A stretch of 38,901 nt of DNA, from assembly GCA_003279535.1 (NCBI GenBank), contig QCHO01000010.1:1-38901 (forward strand). The letters are read 5' to 3'. The position numbers and the translations under genes were made by a program. The notes under the pieces are model-generated. The model was not told the DNA's origin. It ran no database searches and was given only the letters and a program-made list of their open reading frames with translations. Positions 7,471 through 15,237 of the stretch are shown here, one piece after another; the stretch's first letter is position 1, and each line of letters starts with the position of its first letter. Source of the stretch: Prochlorococcus sp. AG-402-C22 (GTDB taxonomy: Bacteria; Cyanobacteriota; Cyanobacteriia; PCC-6307; Cyanobiaceae).

Positions 7471-7626
7471 TTAATTCCTCAGTTATGTCTTAATAAAGAG
7501 TTTAATTTTATAAAATTTTTACCAAATAATAATCTTCAGAACTCAGAGTTGAAAACTTTTTTGTTTTTAAGCTTTGTTATTATATTTATTGGCATTGATC
7601 TAAATTCTCTACTTTTTTAAAATTTG

Positions 7627-8496
7627 ATGTTTTTTCAGGATATAATCCAAAATCTCAATTATTTCTGGTCTGATGAAGGTTGTTTGATTATGCAGCCTTA
7701 CGATACGGAAAAGGGTGCTGGCACAATGAATCCTCATACTTTCTTGAGGGCTATTGGACCGGAACCTTGGTCCGTTGCATATGCCGAGCCATGTAGAAGA
7801 CCCACAGATGGAAGATTTGGTGAAAATCCAAACCGTGCTCAACATTATTTTCAATATCAGGTAATAATTAAGCCTTCTCCTGATGGGATACAAGAAAAAT
7901 ATTTGAAATCTCTAGAATCTCTTGGAATAAATCCTAAAGATCACGATATTAGATTTGTTGAAGATAATTGGGAGTCGCCAACTCTTGGAGCATGGGGAGT
8001 AGGCTGGGAAGTTTGGTTGGACGGTATGGAAGTTACTCAATTTACATATTTTCAACAATGTGGCGGAGTAGATTGTCAACCAATACCAATTGAAATTACA
8101 TATGGCTTAGAGAGAATTGCAATGTTCTTGCAAGATAAGGAAAGTATTTGGGATTTAAACTGGAATCAAAATCTGAAATATAACGATATCTGGCTCCAAT
8201 TTGAGAAAGGGCAATGCTCATATAATTTTTCTGAATCAAATCCCGAAAATCTCAGAAAATTATTTGAAATCTATCAAGATGAAGCGAATTTATTAATTGA
8301 AAAGAAACTAACTTATCCTGCTCTTGATTATGTTTTAAAATGTAGTCACACCTTTAATTTGCTTGATGCTAGAGGTGTAATATCAGTAACAGATCGTGCT
8401 CAATATATAGAAAAAATTAGAAAGTTAGCTAGAGAAGTCGCATCTTCTTGGATAGAAGAGAGAAATTCCTTGAATTTTCCCTTATTTAAAAAATAA
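7627..8496 (+). CDS. glyQ: Glycyl-tRNA synthetase alpha subunit
   Basis: A 289-residue protein, catalytic subunit of the bacterial (alpha-beta)2 GlyRS that activates glycine and charges tRNA-Gly. It shows [20 protein letters not shown] (near the start), [38 protein letters not shown] (motif 2 region) and [20 protein letters not shown] (motif 3 region). Length is close to the E. coli protein (303). ATG at 7627 is preferred over the adjacent TTG at 7624, because ATG follows directly in frame. The beta subunit gene glyS is not in the window, which is usual for cyanobacteria, where the two are unlinked. Confidence 0.95.
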   Translation: MFFQDIIQNLNYFWSDEGCLIMQPYDTEKGAGTMNPHTFLRAIGPEPWSVAYAEPCRRPTDGRFGENPNRAQHYFQYQVIIKPSPDGIQEKYLKSLESLGINPKDHDIRFVEDNWESPTLGAWGVGWEVWLDGMEVTQFTYFQQCGGVDCQPIPIEITYGLERIAMFLQDKESIWDLNWNQNLKYNDIWLQFEKGQCSYNFSESNPENLRKLFEIYQDEANLLIEKKLTYPALDYVLKCSHTFNLLDARGVISVTDRAQYIEKIRKLAREVASSWIEERNSLNFPLFKK

Positions 8497-8529
8497 AAAA
8501 CTTTTGGATGAGCTTTTAAGGAGATAAGG

Positions 8530-8535
8530 TATAAT
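8530..8535 (+). promoter_or_regulatory. Consensus -10 box of the porin promoter
   Basis: A perfect TATAAT at 8530-8535 lies 98 bases upstream of the porin ATG, in the gap after glyQ. A start of transcription near 8542 would give a leader of roughly 90 bases containing a small hairpin. No good -35 box is seen at the usual spacing, which is common for cyanobacterial promoters. Confidence 0.5.
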
Positions 8536-8599
8536 TTGTTACATGAAAGTGAATCTAAAATACCTACCTTAAAAAGTTACCTTCGATACAATTAAATTA

Positions 8600-8620
8600 C
8601 CCATTTTTATGGGCATTTTT
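8600..8620 (+). other. Short hairpin with T run in the porin leader
   Basis: CCCAT (8600-8604) pairs with ATGGG (8609-8613) around a TTTT loop and is followed by CATTTTT. It lies just upstream of the porin Shine-Dalgarno (GAGG at 8626-8629). It could be a weak terminator for glyQ or an attenuator-like element in the porin leader. The stem is only five base pairs. Confidence 0.35.
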
Positions 8621-8633
8621 CGTGTGAGGTAAA

Positions 8634-9938
8634 ATGAAACTCTTCCAACAAATGTTGGTTGCAGGTGCTTCTTTGAGTTTAATCACTCCATTAGTTGCAC
8701 AAGCATCTGACGTTAATATTGAAGAAATGAATAGCTATTCACGTAGCAGCAAATCTTCAAAAAAACAGTTCGATAGCAAAACTTTTTCCAATGAATTAGC
8801 AAATGCTAATGAGAAAGCTGATGGTATAGAACCCATACAAAATAATTTTGAAGCTGGATCTTTTTCATCTACTACAACTATGGATGGAAAAGCTGTCTTC
8901 GCAGTAGGTGGCGTTGATGGTGGAGATACAATAGGCGGTTCAGAAGCTCTTTCTTTTGCTTATGTATACAAGATGAACTTGAATACAAGTTTTACTGGTG
9001 ATGACAATCTTTATGTAAGATTATCCGCTGGTGATTGGGGTTCTAACTTTACTAAAAAACCAGGTAATTACCATATTGAAGCAAAGAATACCGGCAACGA
9101 CTTAAAACTTGATAAAATCTGGTACACATTCCCACTTGGAGATAATGCAACTGTTTGGGTTGGCCCTGCTATAGAAAACTATTATATGATGGCGGCAACT
9201 CCTTCCATTTATAAGCCAGGTGTCTTAAAAGCATTTAAACTAGGCGGCAATGGTGCAGTGTTCGGTGCTAGTACTGATGGTGGTGCTGGACTTAAGTATG
9301 AATTCGGTGATAGTGGCTTTGCAATGAGCACAAATTACGTTGGTAAAGGTAGTTTATCATCTTCTGGAATCTTAACTGATGGTGATAAGAGTAAAATTGA
9401 TACTATGATTGCTTTTACAAAGCCACAGTATCATGCTTCTTTAACTTACTCTAAGCAACATGCTGGATGGGATGCCCATGAGTATTATTCAACAGAACTT
9501 ATTCATGGTAATGTTGGTTCTTCTACCAAATTGGGTTCAGCTGCTAATGCAGATGCATATGCATTAAGAGCTTACTGGAGACCTGAAGACTCAGGTACTG
9601 CTATGCCTGAAATATCAGTTGGTTATGATTCAATTAGTTTTGATAATCATCCTCTAAATGTATCAGAAGGCTCTGGATATTTTGTTGGACTAGGTTGGCA
9701 GGATATGATCCAAGCTGACGATAGAATAGGAATAGCTTTAGGACAACCTGTTAAGGCAACACAAGTTTCTTCTGGAACTTTGAGTGAAGTTGAACCTTTC
9801 CTTTGGGAAGCATACTATTCATTCAAGCCTAACGATTCAATTACTATTACTCCTGCTGTATGGGGAGGAACTGATGTTGAGTCCTCAACTGATCAGGATA
9901 TCTTTGGAGCAATGCTTACAACAGTATTTAAGTTCTAA
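8634..9938 (+). CDS. Outer-membrane porin (cyanobacterial Som/OprB-like), SLH-less
   Basis: A 434-residue secreted beta-barrel protein. Residues 1-25 form a signal peptide (MKLFQQMLVAGASLSLITPL, cleaved after AQA). From about residue 75 the protein is Gly-rich with alternating polar and hydrophobic residues typical of antiparallel strands, and it ends in TTVFKF, a terminal Phe as required for BAM-mediated insertion. Cyanobacterial Som porins usually carry an SLH domain and a coiled coil after the signal peptide; here only about 50 polar residues (NSYSRSSKSSKKQFDSKTF onward) remain, so peptidoglycan anchoring may be lost. GAGG at 8626-8629 is a good ribosome site. It likely admits small solutes or ions. 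Confidence 0.85.
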   Translation: MKLFQQMLVAGASLSLITPLVAQASDVNIEEMNSYSRSSKSSKKQFDSKTFSNELANANEKADGIEPIQNNFEAGSFSSTTTMDGKAVFAVGGVDGGDTIGGSEALSFAYVYKMNLNTSFTGDDNLYVRLSAGDWGSNFTKKPGNYHIEAKNTGNDLKLDKIWYTFPLGDNATVWVGPAIENYYMMAATPSIYKPGVLKAFKLGGNGAVFGASTDGGAGLKYEFGDSGFAMSTNYVGKGSLSSSGILTDGDKSKIDTMIAFTKPQYHASLTYSKQHAGWDAHEYYSTELIHGNVGSSTKLGSAANADAYALRAYWRPEDSGTAMPEISVGYDSISFDNHPLNVSEGSGYFVGLGWQDMIQADDRIGIALGQPVKATQVSSGTLSEVEPFLWEAYYSFKPNDSITITPAVWGGTDVESSTDQDIFGAMLTTVFKF

Positions 9939-9948
9939 ATAAAAGAAA

Positions 9949-9978
9949 ACCCCTCTAAAAGAGGGGTATCTTTTTTTT
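9949..9978 (+). terminator. Intrinsic terminator after the porin
   Basis: ACCCCTC (9949-9955) pairs with GAGGGGT (9961-9967) around a 5-base loop, followed by ATC and an eight-base T run. It lies 11 bases after the porin stop codon. Confidence 0.88.
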
Positions 9979-9985
9979 AATAATA

Positions 9986-10014
9986 AAGCCTCATTTTAAT
10001 GGGGCTTTTTTTTT
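9986..10014. terminator. Second hairpin, probably terminating the minus-strand gene as well
   Basis: AAGCCTC (9986-9992) pairs with GGGGCTT (10001-10007), including one G-U pair, with an 8-base loop. On the plus strand it is followed by nine T, making a backup terminator for the porin. On the minus strand it is the first hairpin after the small secreted protein stop codon and is followed by TTTATTATT. It appears to serve both converging units. Confidence 0.7.
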
Positions 10015-10240
10015 ACCAACAATTTTCTCCTTCACCTATTGGAACGCACAAATTAGAATTTTTTGCTTCGTCAGCAATTTTTTGAGCGTCTTCATCAAGG
10101 ACAAAATCTGCATCAATTGACATATCAGTATTCCATTCCTTAAGTCCACCTAAATCTTGTCCTCCTGCATTTACAGGTGATGAAATTGCTAGCGCACTAG
10201 TCGCGGCTATGAATACTGCAATTGAACTTTTTCTTGGCAT
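10013..10240 (-). CDS. Small secreted or periplasmic protein
   Basis: A 75-residue protein with a clear N-terminal signal peptide (basic MPRKSS, hydrophobic AVFIAATSALAISS, cleavage after VNA at about residue 25). The mature part is about 50 residues, acidic (SIDADFVLDEDAQKIADEAK) and has two Cys near the C-terminus (NLCVPIGEGENCW), which could form a disulfide in the periplasm. It starts at ATG. I recognise no family. It converges on the porin gene, shares a terminator region with it and lies downstream of the PiuC-like gene on the same strand, 74 bases away. Confidence 0.6.
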   Translation of the reverse strand: MPRKSSIAVFIAATSALAISSPVNAGGQDLGGLKEWNTDMSIDADFVLDEDAQKIADEAKNSNLCVPIGEGENCW

Positions 10241-10314
10241 TTTTTACTTATAAATATAGTAATCATTCTAAATATTTCTAATAACTTTTTCTTTTTGATG
10301 TATAAAATGATCTA

Positions 10315-10980
10315 TTAATTACCTAGGATTCTTAACAAATTTGAATAGGATTTGAAAATTAAATCAACCTCATCTGATCTCCCATATTTTGCTAAGATTC
10401 CTCTTGCTCCTGCATCAAGATCAAATAAATATTCCCTTTCCTCAGTCGATTTAACATAACTTTCTATCCAGCCTACACAAACTAATCTTTCACCATCAGT
10501 TATTTCATTTACTGCATGTAAATAAGAACTTGGATAAATAATAATCTCTCCTGCATTTAACTTAAATTTCTCTTCTGAATTCATTGTTTCAATAATTAAT
10601 TCTCCACCTTTGTATAAATTTTTATTCGTTAATGAAAGAGTAAAAGATAAATCTGATCTCCCTGAAGACATGTATGGATTATCAATATGTCTTCCATAAT
10701 GCATATTTTCTGATGATTTTGTAAACATTATTCCATGGATTTTTTTAGGTAAAGAAAAACTTTTTATTAATTGGTTAGAGAGGATTTTTTTATTTACTAA
10801 TTGAGAATTTTTTTTTGATGCCTCTGAATTTCTATTTAGCTGCAAATTATTTTTTACCATTGAAGCGTGACTGCCGGCTGTTTTTTTTCCATCTTCCCAA
10901 TCTTGGGGATATTTCTCTAATTCTTTTTTTATTAAATTTATTTCTTCAGTGTTTAATAACTGATGGATTAAATAATTCAT
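10315..10980 (-). CDS. piuC: PKHD-type Fe(II)/2-oxoglutarate dioxygenase (PiuC/YbiX family)
   Basis: A 221-residue protein. The metal triad is visible as H98 and D100 in YGRHIDNPYM and H155 in SSYLHAVNEI, with the 2-oxoglutarate Arg at R165 in DGERLVCVGW. SGRSDLSFTLSLT and YKGGELIIE are further prolyl-4-hydroxylase-fold signatures, and length fits the family (about 225). Relatives in proteobacteria sit beside iron-siderophore receptors and are induced by iron starvation. Here the gene is divergent from an iron-binding protein gene, which supports the same kind of role. Its substrate is unknown. It starts at ATG. Confidence 0.88.
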   Translation of the reverse strand: MNYLIHQLLNTEEINLIKKELEKYPQDWEDGKKTAGSHASMVKNNLQLNRNSEASKKNSQLVNKKILSNQLIKSFSLPKKIHGIMFTKSSENMHYGRHIDNPYMSSGRSDLSFTLSLTNKNLYKGGELIIETMNSEEKFKLNAGEIIIYPSSYLHAVNEITDGERLVCVGWIESYVKSTEEREYLFDLDAGARGILAKYGRSDEVDLIFKSYSNLLRILGN

Positions 10981-10997
10981 ATGAAATATAAAAAATG

Positions 10998-11013
10998 ATA
11001 CATCTTAATGTAT
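10998..11013. promoter_or_regulatory. Candidate operator dyad in the piuC/idiA divergent gap
   Basis: A perfect 6-bp inverted repeat, ATACAT (10998-11003) and ATGTAT (11008-11013), separated by CTTA, lies in the 102-base gap between two divergent iron-related genes. Its place near the piuC start suggests a regulator site, possibly Fur. It is not a close match to the classical Fur box, so the identity of the regulator is inference. Confidence 0.35.
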
Positions 11014-11082
11014 AGAAGTTCGCTTTTAAAGTTTGAACTGTTTTTATAGGTATAAAGTAACCATAGATACTATTTTTAAAAA

Positions 11083-12105
11083 GTGCAAAAACTTAAAAAA
11101 GTAATTTATTCGGTATTGGCATGTACATTTTTATTGAACGTTAATATACCTGCTAATTCAACAGAAAAAGAAGTAAAAGTTTTTTCAGGCAGACATTACA
11201 ACACAGATAGAAGTGTATATAAAAAATTTGCAGAAGAAACTGGGATAAAAGTTCGACTAATTGAAGCTGCTGGTATCTCCTTAATCGAAAGGCTAAAAAG
11301 AGAGGGAAAAAATTCTCAAGCCGATCTAATTTTGCTTGTTGATGCTGCTAGAATTACTAATGCTGCAAAATTAGGCTTGCTACAAAAGATTGATTCTAAT
11401 AATCTAGAAAATGATGTTCCCGTTGGATTAAAAGATCCTGATAAGGAATGGTACGCATTAACAAGAAGAGTAAGAGTTATGGTAGCAAATCCAAAGGTGG
11501 TAGATGTAAGCAAAATTAATGATTACACTGATTTAGCGGACCCCTCTTTAAAAGGAAAAGTATGTTTGAGGAATAGAAAAAGTCCATATAATCAGTCTTT
11601 GGTAGCGAATCAAATAATTAATAAGGGTGAAGAAGCAACTAAAAATTGGCTTTATGGGATGATTTCAAATGTATCAAAACCTTTTTTCCCAGGGGATATT
11701 TCTATCGTAAGAGCAGTTTCTAAGAAAAAGTGTGGAGTAGGAATTGTAAACCATTACTATGTTGCAAGAATGCTAGCTGGCGTAAATGGAAGAAGAGATG
11801 CGTTATATGCAAAAAAAACAACAGTCCTCACTCCTAATCCTGCGCATGTAAATATTAGTGCTGGTGGTGTAGCAAGATACGCAACAAACAAAACTGCAGC
11901 TATAAAGCTACTTGAATATTTAGCCTCTCCTAGTGGAAGTGAGGGGCTAGCAGCTCCTACTTTTGAACATCCATTGAAGGAGGTCAATCAAAATCCTATT
12001 GTTAAAGACTTTGGATCATTTACTCCTGATAAAGTTACAGTAGAAGATCTTGGTGTTAATAATTCTCTTGCAATAAAATTGATGAAAGATGCAGGCTGGG
12101 ATTAA
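11083..12105 (+). CDS. idiA: Iron(III) ABC transporter substrate-binding protein (IdiA/FutA family)
   Basis: A 340-residue protein with a signal peptide (residues 1-25, hydrophobic VIYSVLACTFLLNVNI, cleavage near ANS). The mature protein opens with KVFSGRHYNTDRSVYKKF, the family signature with an early Tyr, and contains the iron-ligand Tyr pair Y225/Y226 in VNHYYVARM. Members bind ferric iron in the periplasm or lumenally and either deliver it to the FutBC permease or protect photosystem II. The GTG at 11083 is the start; no ATG precedes it in frame. Divergent from piuC. The permease and ATPase genes are not in the window. Confidence 0.93.
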   Translation: MQKLKKVIYSVLACTFLLNVNIPANSTEKEVKVFSGRHYNTDRSVYKKFAEETGIKVRLIEAAGISLIERLKREGKNSQADLILLVDAARITNAAKLGLLQKIDSNNLENDVPVGLKDPDKEWYALTRRVRVMVANPKVVDVSKINDYTDLADPSLKGKVCLRNRKSPYNQSLVANQIINKGEEATKNWLYGMISNVSKPFFPGDISIVRAVSKKKCGVGIVNHYYVARMLAGVNGRRDALYAKKTTVLTPNPAHVNISAGGVARYATNKTAAIKLLEYLASPSGSEGLAAPTFEHPLKEVNQNPIVKDFGSFTPDKVTVEDLGVNNSLAIKLMKDAGWD

Positions 12106-12157
12106 AGCCGAATAAAAACCTAAGATAGAATCAGAAATATAATATATATATAAGTAA

Positions 12158-12242
12158 GGAGAGGTGGCTGAGAGGTCGAAAGCGAACGACTCGAAATCGT
12201 TTAATAGGAAACTATTCGTGGGTTCGAATCCCACCCTCTCCG
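12158..12242 (+). tRNA. tRNA-Ser (CGA anticodon)
   Basis: An 85-base class II tRNA. The acceptor arm is GGAGAGG (12158-12164) with CCTCTCC (12235-12241), and the discriminator base is G, as expected for serine. The D arm is followed by an anticodon stem AACGA/TCGTT with loop CTCGAAA, anticodon CGA at 12192-12194, reading UCG. A long variable arm (ATAG paired with CTAT) and a T arm GTGGG/CCCAC with loop TTCGAAT complete it. CCA is not encoded. No integrase or direct repeat of its 3' end is visible nearby. Confidence 0.97.
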
Positions 12243-12292
12243 TTTTTATAAGTCTATTCATTTTTAAGTAGGCAAAAATTATAAAGTCATTT

Positions 12293-12436
12293 TTAATTGA
12301 TTAAATCTTTAAGCGCGAAGTAATATCTACTTTCAACTTGCATAACACATTTTATAGTGGGGTTTTTGTCAAAATTACTTAAATCAATAAACTGGTATAT
12401 GTGACATTTAGGTAATATTGTATTCTCCCTTTCCAC
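12293..12436 (-). CDS. Small hypothetical protein, 47 residues
   Basis: An ORF starting at GTG (12434-12436) after an in-frame TAG and ending with TAA at 12293-12295. The protein (with CHIYQFIDLSNFDKNP, then a KCVMQVESRYYFALKDL strand-like segment) has an alternating hydrophobic pattern that looks like a small beta-containing protein; I recall similar short hypothetical proteins in Prochlorococcus but cannot name a family. It lies in an otherwise empty gap, antisense to the region between tRNA-Ser and the small RNA. Alternative: a chance ORF. Confidence 0.4.
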   Translation of the reverse strand: MERENTILPKCHIYQFIDLSNFDKNPTIKCVMQVESRYYFALKDLIN

Positions 12437-12460
12437 GTGAAAGAAATAATTTCCCTACCT

Positions 12461-12466
12461 TATAGA
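12461..12466 (+). promoter_or_regulatory. Likely -10 box for the Yfr2-type RNA
   Basis: TATAGA at 12461-12466, inside CCTTATAGAAG, is a good cyanobacterial -10 element. Transcription would start about six bases later near 12472, giving an RNA of about 89 bases up to the terminator. No -35 consensus is required for such promoters. Confidence 0.4.
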
Positions 12467-12471
12467 AGTAG

Positions 12472-12560
12472 AGGAGTTGTTTTATTGAATAAGTGGAAAC
12501 AAGGAAACACTTTATTCAGTAAAACTAAAAAAGATCCCCGTAATTAAGGGGTCTTTTTTT
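12472..12560 (+). ncRNA. yfr2: Yfr2-family small non-coding RNA
   Basis: A long hairpin is formed by 12480-12495 (TTTTATTGAATAAGTG) and 12508-12524 (CACTTTATTCAGTAAAA): about 16 pairs with one G-U pair and one bulged A. The apical loop region carries GGAAACA twice, at 12495-12501 and 12503-12509, which is the hallmark of the cyanobacterial Yfr2 family as I know it. An intrinsic terminator follows (12531-12560). Yfr2 RNAs are abundant trans-acting candidates with loop motifs thought to pair with targets; the targets for this copy cannot be deduced here. The 5' end is estimated from the -10 box. Confidence 0.8.
12531..12560 (+). terminator. Intrinsic terminator of the Yfr2-type RNA
   Basis: AAGA-CCCC (12531-12539, with T12535 bulged) pairs with GGGGTCTT (12548-12555) around an 8-base loop, followed by a T run to 12560. 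Confidence 0.88.
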
Positions 12561-12713
12561 ATGCCTAATTTACTACTGTTATTGAATTTTCATATCATTT
12601 CAAATTATTCCAGTTCAAATAGTATAAATTTTAAAAATTTCTAGATTAATAGCTATTAGTAAATTTCGACTTTATTGAAATTTAAATTTAATATCTGATT
12701 AATAAAAGAAGAT

Positions 12714-12965
12714 TTAGTTTTCCCAGTAGGGATCTGTAGTCAAAGAAACCTTTAATATATTTTTTTTATTATTTTTAATATCACTGATACAAGCTCTTAC
12801 TGTTTCACCATTTACATCTATTTCACAGGCTCCACAACTTCCTGTAAGACAACCAGTTGGAATTTCTAAACCTGCTTTTTCTGCACTAGAGAACCAATCA
12901 TCTCCCTCTGAAACAAATGTTTCAATATTGTTTGGCCATAAAATTTTAATGTTTGTTTCGTTCAA
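12714..12965 (-). CDS. Short [2Fe-2S] ferredoxin-type protein
   Basis: An 83-residue protein with a single [2Fe-2S] cluster motif: C39-x4-C44-x2-C47 (CLTGSCGAC) followed by C59 after 11 residues. The short last spacing matches the N-terminal plant-ferredoxin-type domain of the CoxS/xanthine dehydrogenase family rather than photosynthetic ferredoxin, where about 29 residues separate the last two Cys. The second, C-terminal cluster domain of CoxS proteins is absent. It is therefore a small electron carrier of unknown partner. The TTG start at 12965 abuts the cobQ stop with no gap, so it is cotranscribed and probably translationally coupled with cobQ. Confidence 0.8.
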   Translation of the reverse strand: MNETNIKILWPNNIETFVSEGDDWFSSAEKAGLEIPTGCLTGSCGACEIDVNGETVRACISDIKNNKKNILKVSLTTDPYWEN

Positions 12966-14492
12966 TTAAAAGAATGATGTGAGATTTAGATGTTTATCGA
13001 ATTCATTCGCAAGATTATTGATAATGGATTCTCTTTTCTTTTTATAAGATATAGATTTTTTATTTAATATTGGTAAGTTTTTTCTCTTCCTTATTAAATT
13101 AATATATTGATCTCTCCATCTATCATTTTCAAAGATCCCATGAATATATGTTCCTGCAATAGTCCCACCCTCATTATTCTCTTTGTACCAACCTAGATCG
13201 ATGTCTTTAAAAATAGTTTTAATCTTTAGTGCGCTTTTTATGCCTTCTAATTCAGTTTGACCATTATGAATTTCAAACCCATTAATTTTTGATTTACATG
13301 GCCATACAGATTCAGAGTTTATTTGACGCGTTAATTTTTTTTCAGAGAAAGTCGTTTTTAATGGTAGTAATCCAATCCCATTAATTTTTTGTTCAGAATA
13401 ATTTTTGGAACCCTCTTTAAAATATGGATCCTCAAGTGTTGTCCCTAACATTTGTAAACCGCCACAAATCCCAATAATATTTCCCTTGTTATTTGAATAT
13501 TCCCTTATGTCTTCAGATAAACCAGACTCTTCAAGAAATATTTGATCTTTAATAGTTTGTTTACTTCCGGGAAGAATAATAAAGTCATACTCGATCAAGT
13601 TTTGCGATTCTTTAATCCATTCAATTAATATTGATTCCTCATTTTCTAATGGATCAAAATCTGAGAAGTTACTTATAGATGGTAATTTTATGATTCCAAC
13701 TTTAATCTCAGGATTTTTAAAACGAGATTTTTTTTCTAATAAGTCTAAAGAATCTTCTGGAGGAAATGAATCATTTAACCATGGAATAATACCAATTACA
13801 GGAATTTGAGTTTTATTCTCTATCCAATTTTTCCCTTCTTTAAATAATGAAAGGTCTCCTCTAAATCTATTTATAATAATTCCCTTAATAAGTTTCTTTT
13901 CTTCAGGTTTCATTAATTCGAGAGTTCCGATTATTTGTGCAAATACGCCACCCCTTTCAATATCAGTAACTAAAATGCAGTTGGCTTTTAAATACTTTGC
14001 AATTCTTAAATTAGTAAGGTCTCTATGAATTAAGTTCATTTCTACTGGGCTGCCAGCTCCTTCGATAATTAAACGACAATTTGGATTTTCTTTATAAATA
14101 AGGTTTAAACTTTTTTTAATTACTTCCCATCCTGGAATAAACCAATCTTTGTAGTAACTTTTTGCAGTTGTAACCCCCATACTTTTGCCAAGGTGAATCA
14201 CCTCACTTATTGAATTCCCTTGAGGTTTTAATAAAACGGGATTCATCTCTGAAGAAGGATTAATACCACATGCGAAGGCTTGAAGTGCTTGTGAATATGC
14301 CATTTCTCCACCTTCCCAATCAACCCAAGCGTTGTTACTCATGTTTTGTCCTTTAAAAGGTATTGGTTCTTCTCCTAAATTTTTAAGAATCCTGCAAATA
14401 GCAGTAACAGTTAACGATTTCCCTGCTCCACTGGAAGTACCTAAGACCATTATTGGTTTCTTTATTGAATGTAATTTCGCTTCTAGCTCCAT
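12966..14492 (-). CDS. cobQ: Cobyric acid synthase
   Basis: A 508-residue amidotransferase that amidates adenosylcobyrinic acid a,c-diamide on side chains b, d, e and g in (pseudo)cobalamin synthesis, using glutamine and ATP. The N-terminal DTBS-like ATPase domain shows MVLGTSSGAGKSLTVTAICR (residues 15-34) and the FKGQNMSNNAW segment. The C-terminal class I glutaminase domain has the nucleophile C343 in GICGGLQMLG and the catalytic His in GTYIHGIFEND. Length is normal. It starts at ATG, divergent from maf with a 66-base gap, and is followed with zero spacing by the small [2Fe-2S] gene. Confidence 0.96.
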   Translation of the reverse strand: MELEAKLHSIKKPIMVLGTSSGAGKSLTVTAICRILKNLGEEPIPFKGQNMSNNAWVDWEGGEMAYSQALQAFACGINPSSEMNPVLLKPQGNSISEVIHLGKSMGVTTAKSYYKDWFIPGWEVIKKSLNLIYKENPNCRLIIEGAGSPVEMNLIHRDLTNLRIAKYLKANCILVTDIERGGVFAQIIGTLELMKPEEKKLIKGIIINRFRGDLSLFKEGKNWIENKTQIPVIGIIPWLNDSFPPEDSLDLLEKKSRFKNPEIKVGIIKLPSISNFSDFDPLENEESILIEWIKESQNLIEYDFIILPGSKQTIKDQIFLEESGLSEDIREYSNNKGNIIGICGGLQMLGTTLEDPYFKEGSKNYSEQKINGIGLLPLKTTFSEKKLTRQINSESVWPCKSKINGFEIHNGQTELEGIKSALKIKTIFKDIDLGWYKENNEGGTIAGTYIHGIFENDRWRDQYINLIRKRKNLPILNKKSISYKKKRESIINNLANEFDKHLNLTSFF

Positions 14493-14558
14493 TCGTAATT
14501 TATACTAATTTTAAAATTTATTAATCAGTAAATTGAATTATAATTTGGTAAAAAATTT

Positions 14559-15170
14559 GTGTTAATTCTAGCCTCTGCTTCTCAATCTCGAAAGAAATTA
14601 CTAGAAAATTGTCAAATTCAATTTATCCAAATATCAAGTGACTTTGATGAAACTACTATTCAAGAAGAGAATATATTTAATTTAGCTTTGGAATTATCTT
14701 TTCAAAAGGCTAATAGTTTATCTGAAAATATTCCTACAACATTATTTCCTAAAGAATTTAATTATGGTCCATTGGAAATACTTGGGTGCGACTCAATTTT
14801 TGAATTTAAAGGAGAAGCTTATGGTAAACCATCTAATAAAGAGGAGGCATTTATTAGATGGAAAAAAATGTCTGGAGAATTTGGATTTTTACATACTGGT
14901 CATACTCTAATAATTGGGAATTTTGATTCAACTTCCAAAATTTTTAAAATCACTGAAATAATAAAAAAAACAGTAAGTTCAAGAGTTTATTTTTCTAAGT
15001 TGGAAGATTGGGAAATTAAAAGTTATGTTGATACAAACGAACCTTTATACTGCGCAGGTGGATTTGCTTTGGAAGGAATAGGCGGTAAATATATAGAAAA
15101 AATAGAGGGTTGCTTCAGTAATGTTATGGGGTTGAGTTTGCCATGGCTAAGAAAGAATTTATATAGATAA
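14559..15170 (+). CDS. maf: Maf-like nucleoside triphosphate pyrophosphatase
   Basis: A 203-residue protein of the Maf/HAM1-like house-cleaning NTPase family, which hydrolyses dTTP, UTP or modified NTPs to monophosphates. It begins [17 protein letters not shown] (the signature SxSxxRxxLL), then has the acidic SSDFDE segment, [16 protein letters not shown], with the catalytic Asp in the GCDS motif, and a C-terminal [13 protein letters not shown] motif. The GTG at 14559 is the only sensible start since the signature begins two residues later. Divergent from cobQ. Confidence 0.93.
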   Translation: MLILASASQSRKKLLENCQIQFIQISSDFDETTIQEENIFNLALELSFQKANSLSENIPTTLFPKEFNYGPLEILGCDSIFEFKGEAYGKPSNKEEAFIRWKKMSGEFGFLHTGHTLIIGNFDSTSKIFKITEIIKKTVSSRVYFSKLEDWEIKSYVDTNEPLYCAGGFALEGIGGKYIEKIEGCFSNVMGLSLPWLRKNLYR

Positions 15171-15196
15171 TTAATAAAAATAATAACCAAAAAAAA

Positions 15197-15225
15197 ACCC
15201 TATCAAAAGATAGGGTGTTTTTTTT
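15197..15225. terminator. Bidirectional terminator between maf and psbC
   Basis: ACCCTATC (15197-15204) pairs with GATAGGGT (15209-15216) around an AAAA loop. An eight-base T run follows on the plus strand and a long A run precedes it, so the same hairpin ends both maf and the psbD-psbC transcript. Confidence 0.9.
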
Positions 15226-15237
15226 GAGAAATAGAAA

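Noticed and set aside
7609-7893. A 94-codon minus-strand frame opposite glyQ
   Set aside because: It is entirely antisense to conserved glyQ sequence and has no protein-like pattern of its own.
12158-12242. tRNA-Ser as an island integration site
   Set aside because: I saw no integrase, no repeated 3' tRNA fragment and no change in gene type near it.
12016-12261. An 81-codon minus-strand frame crossing the tRNA-Ser gene
   Set aside because: It runs through a clear tRNA and the end of idiA; a chance frame.
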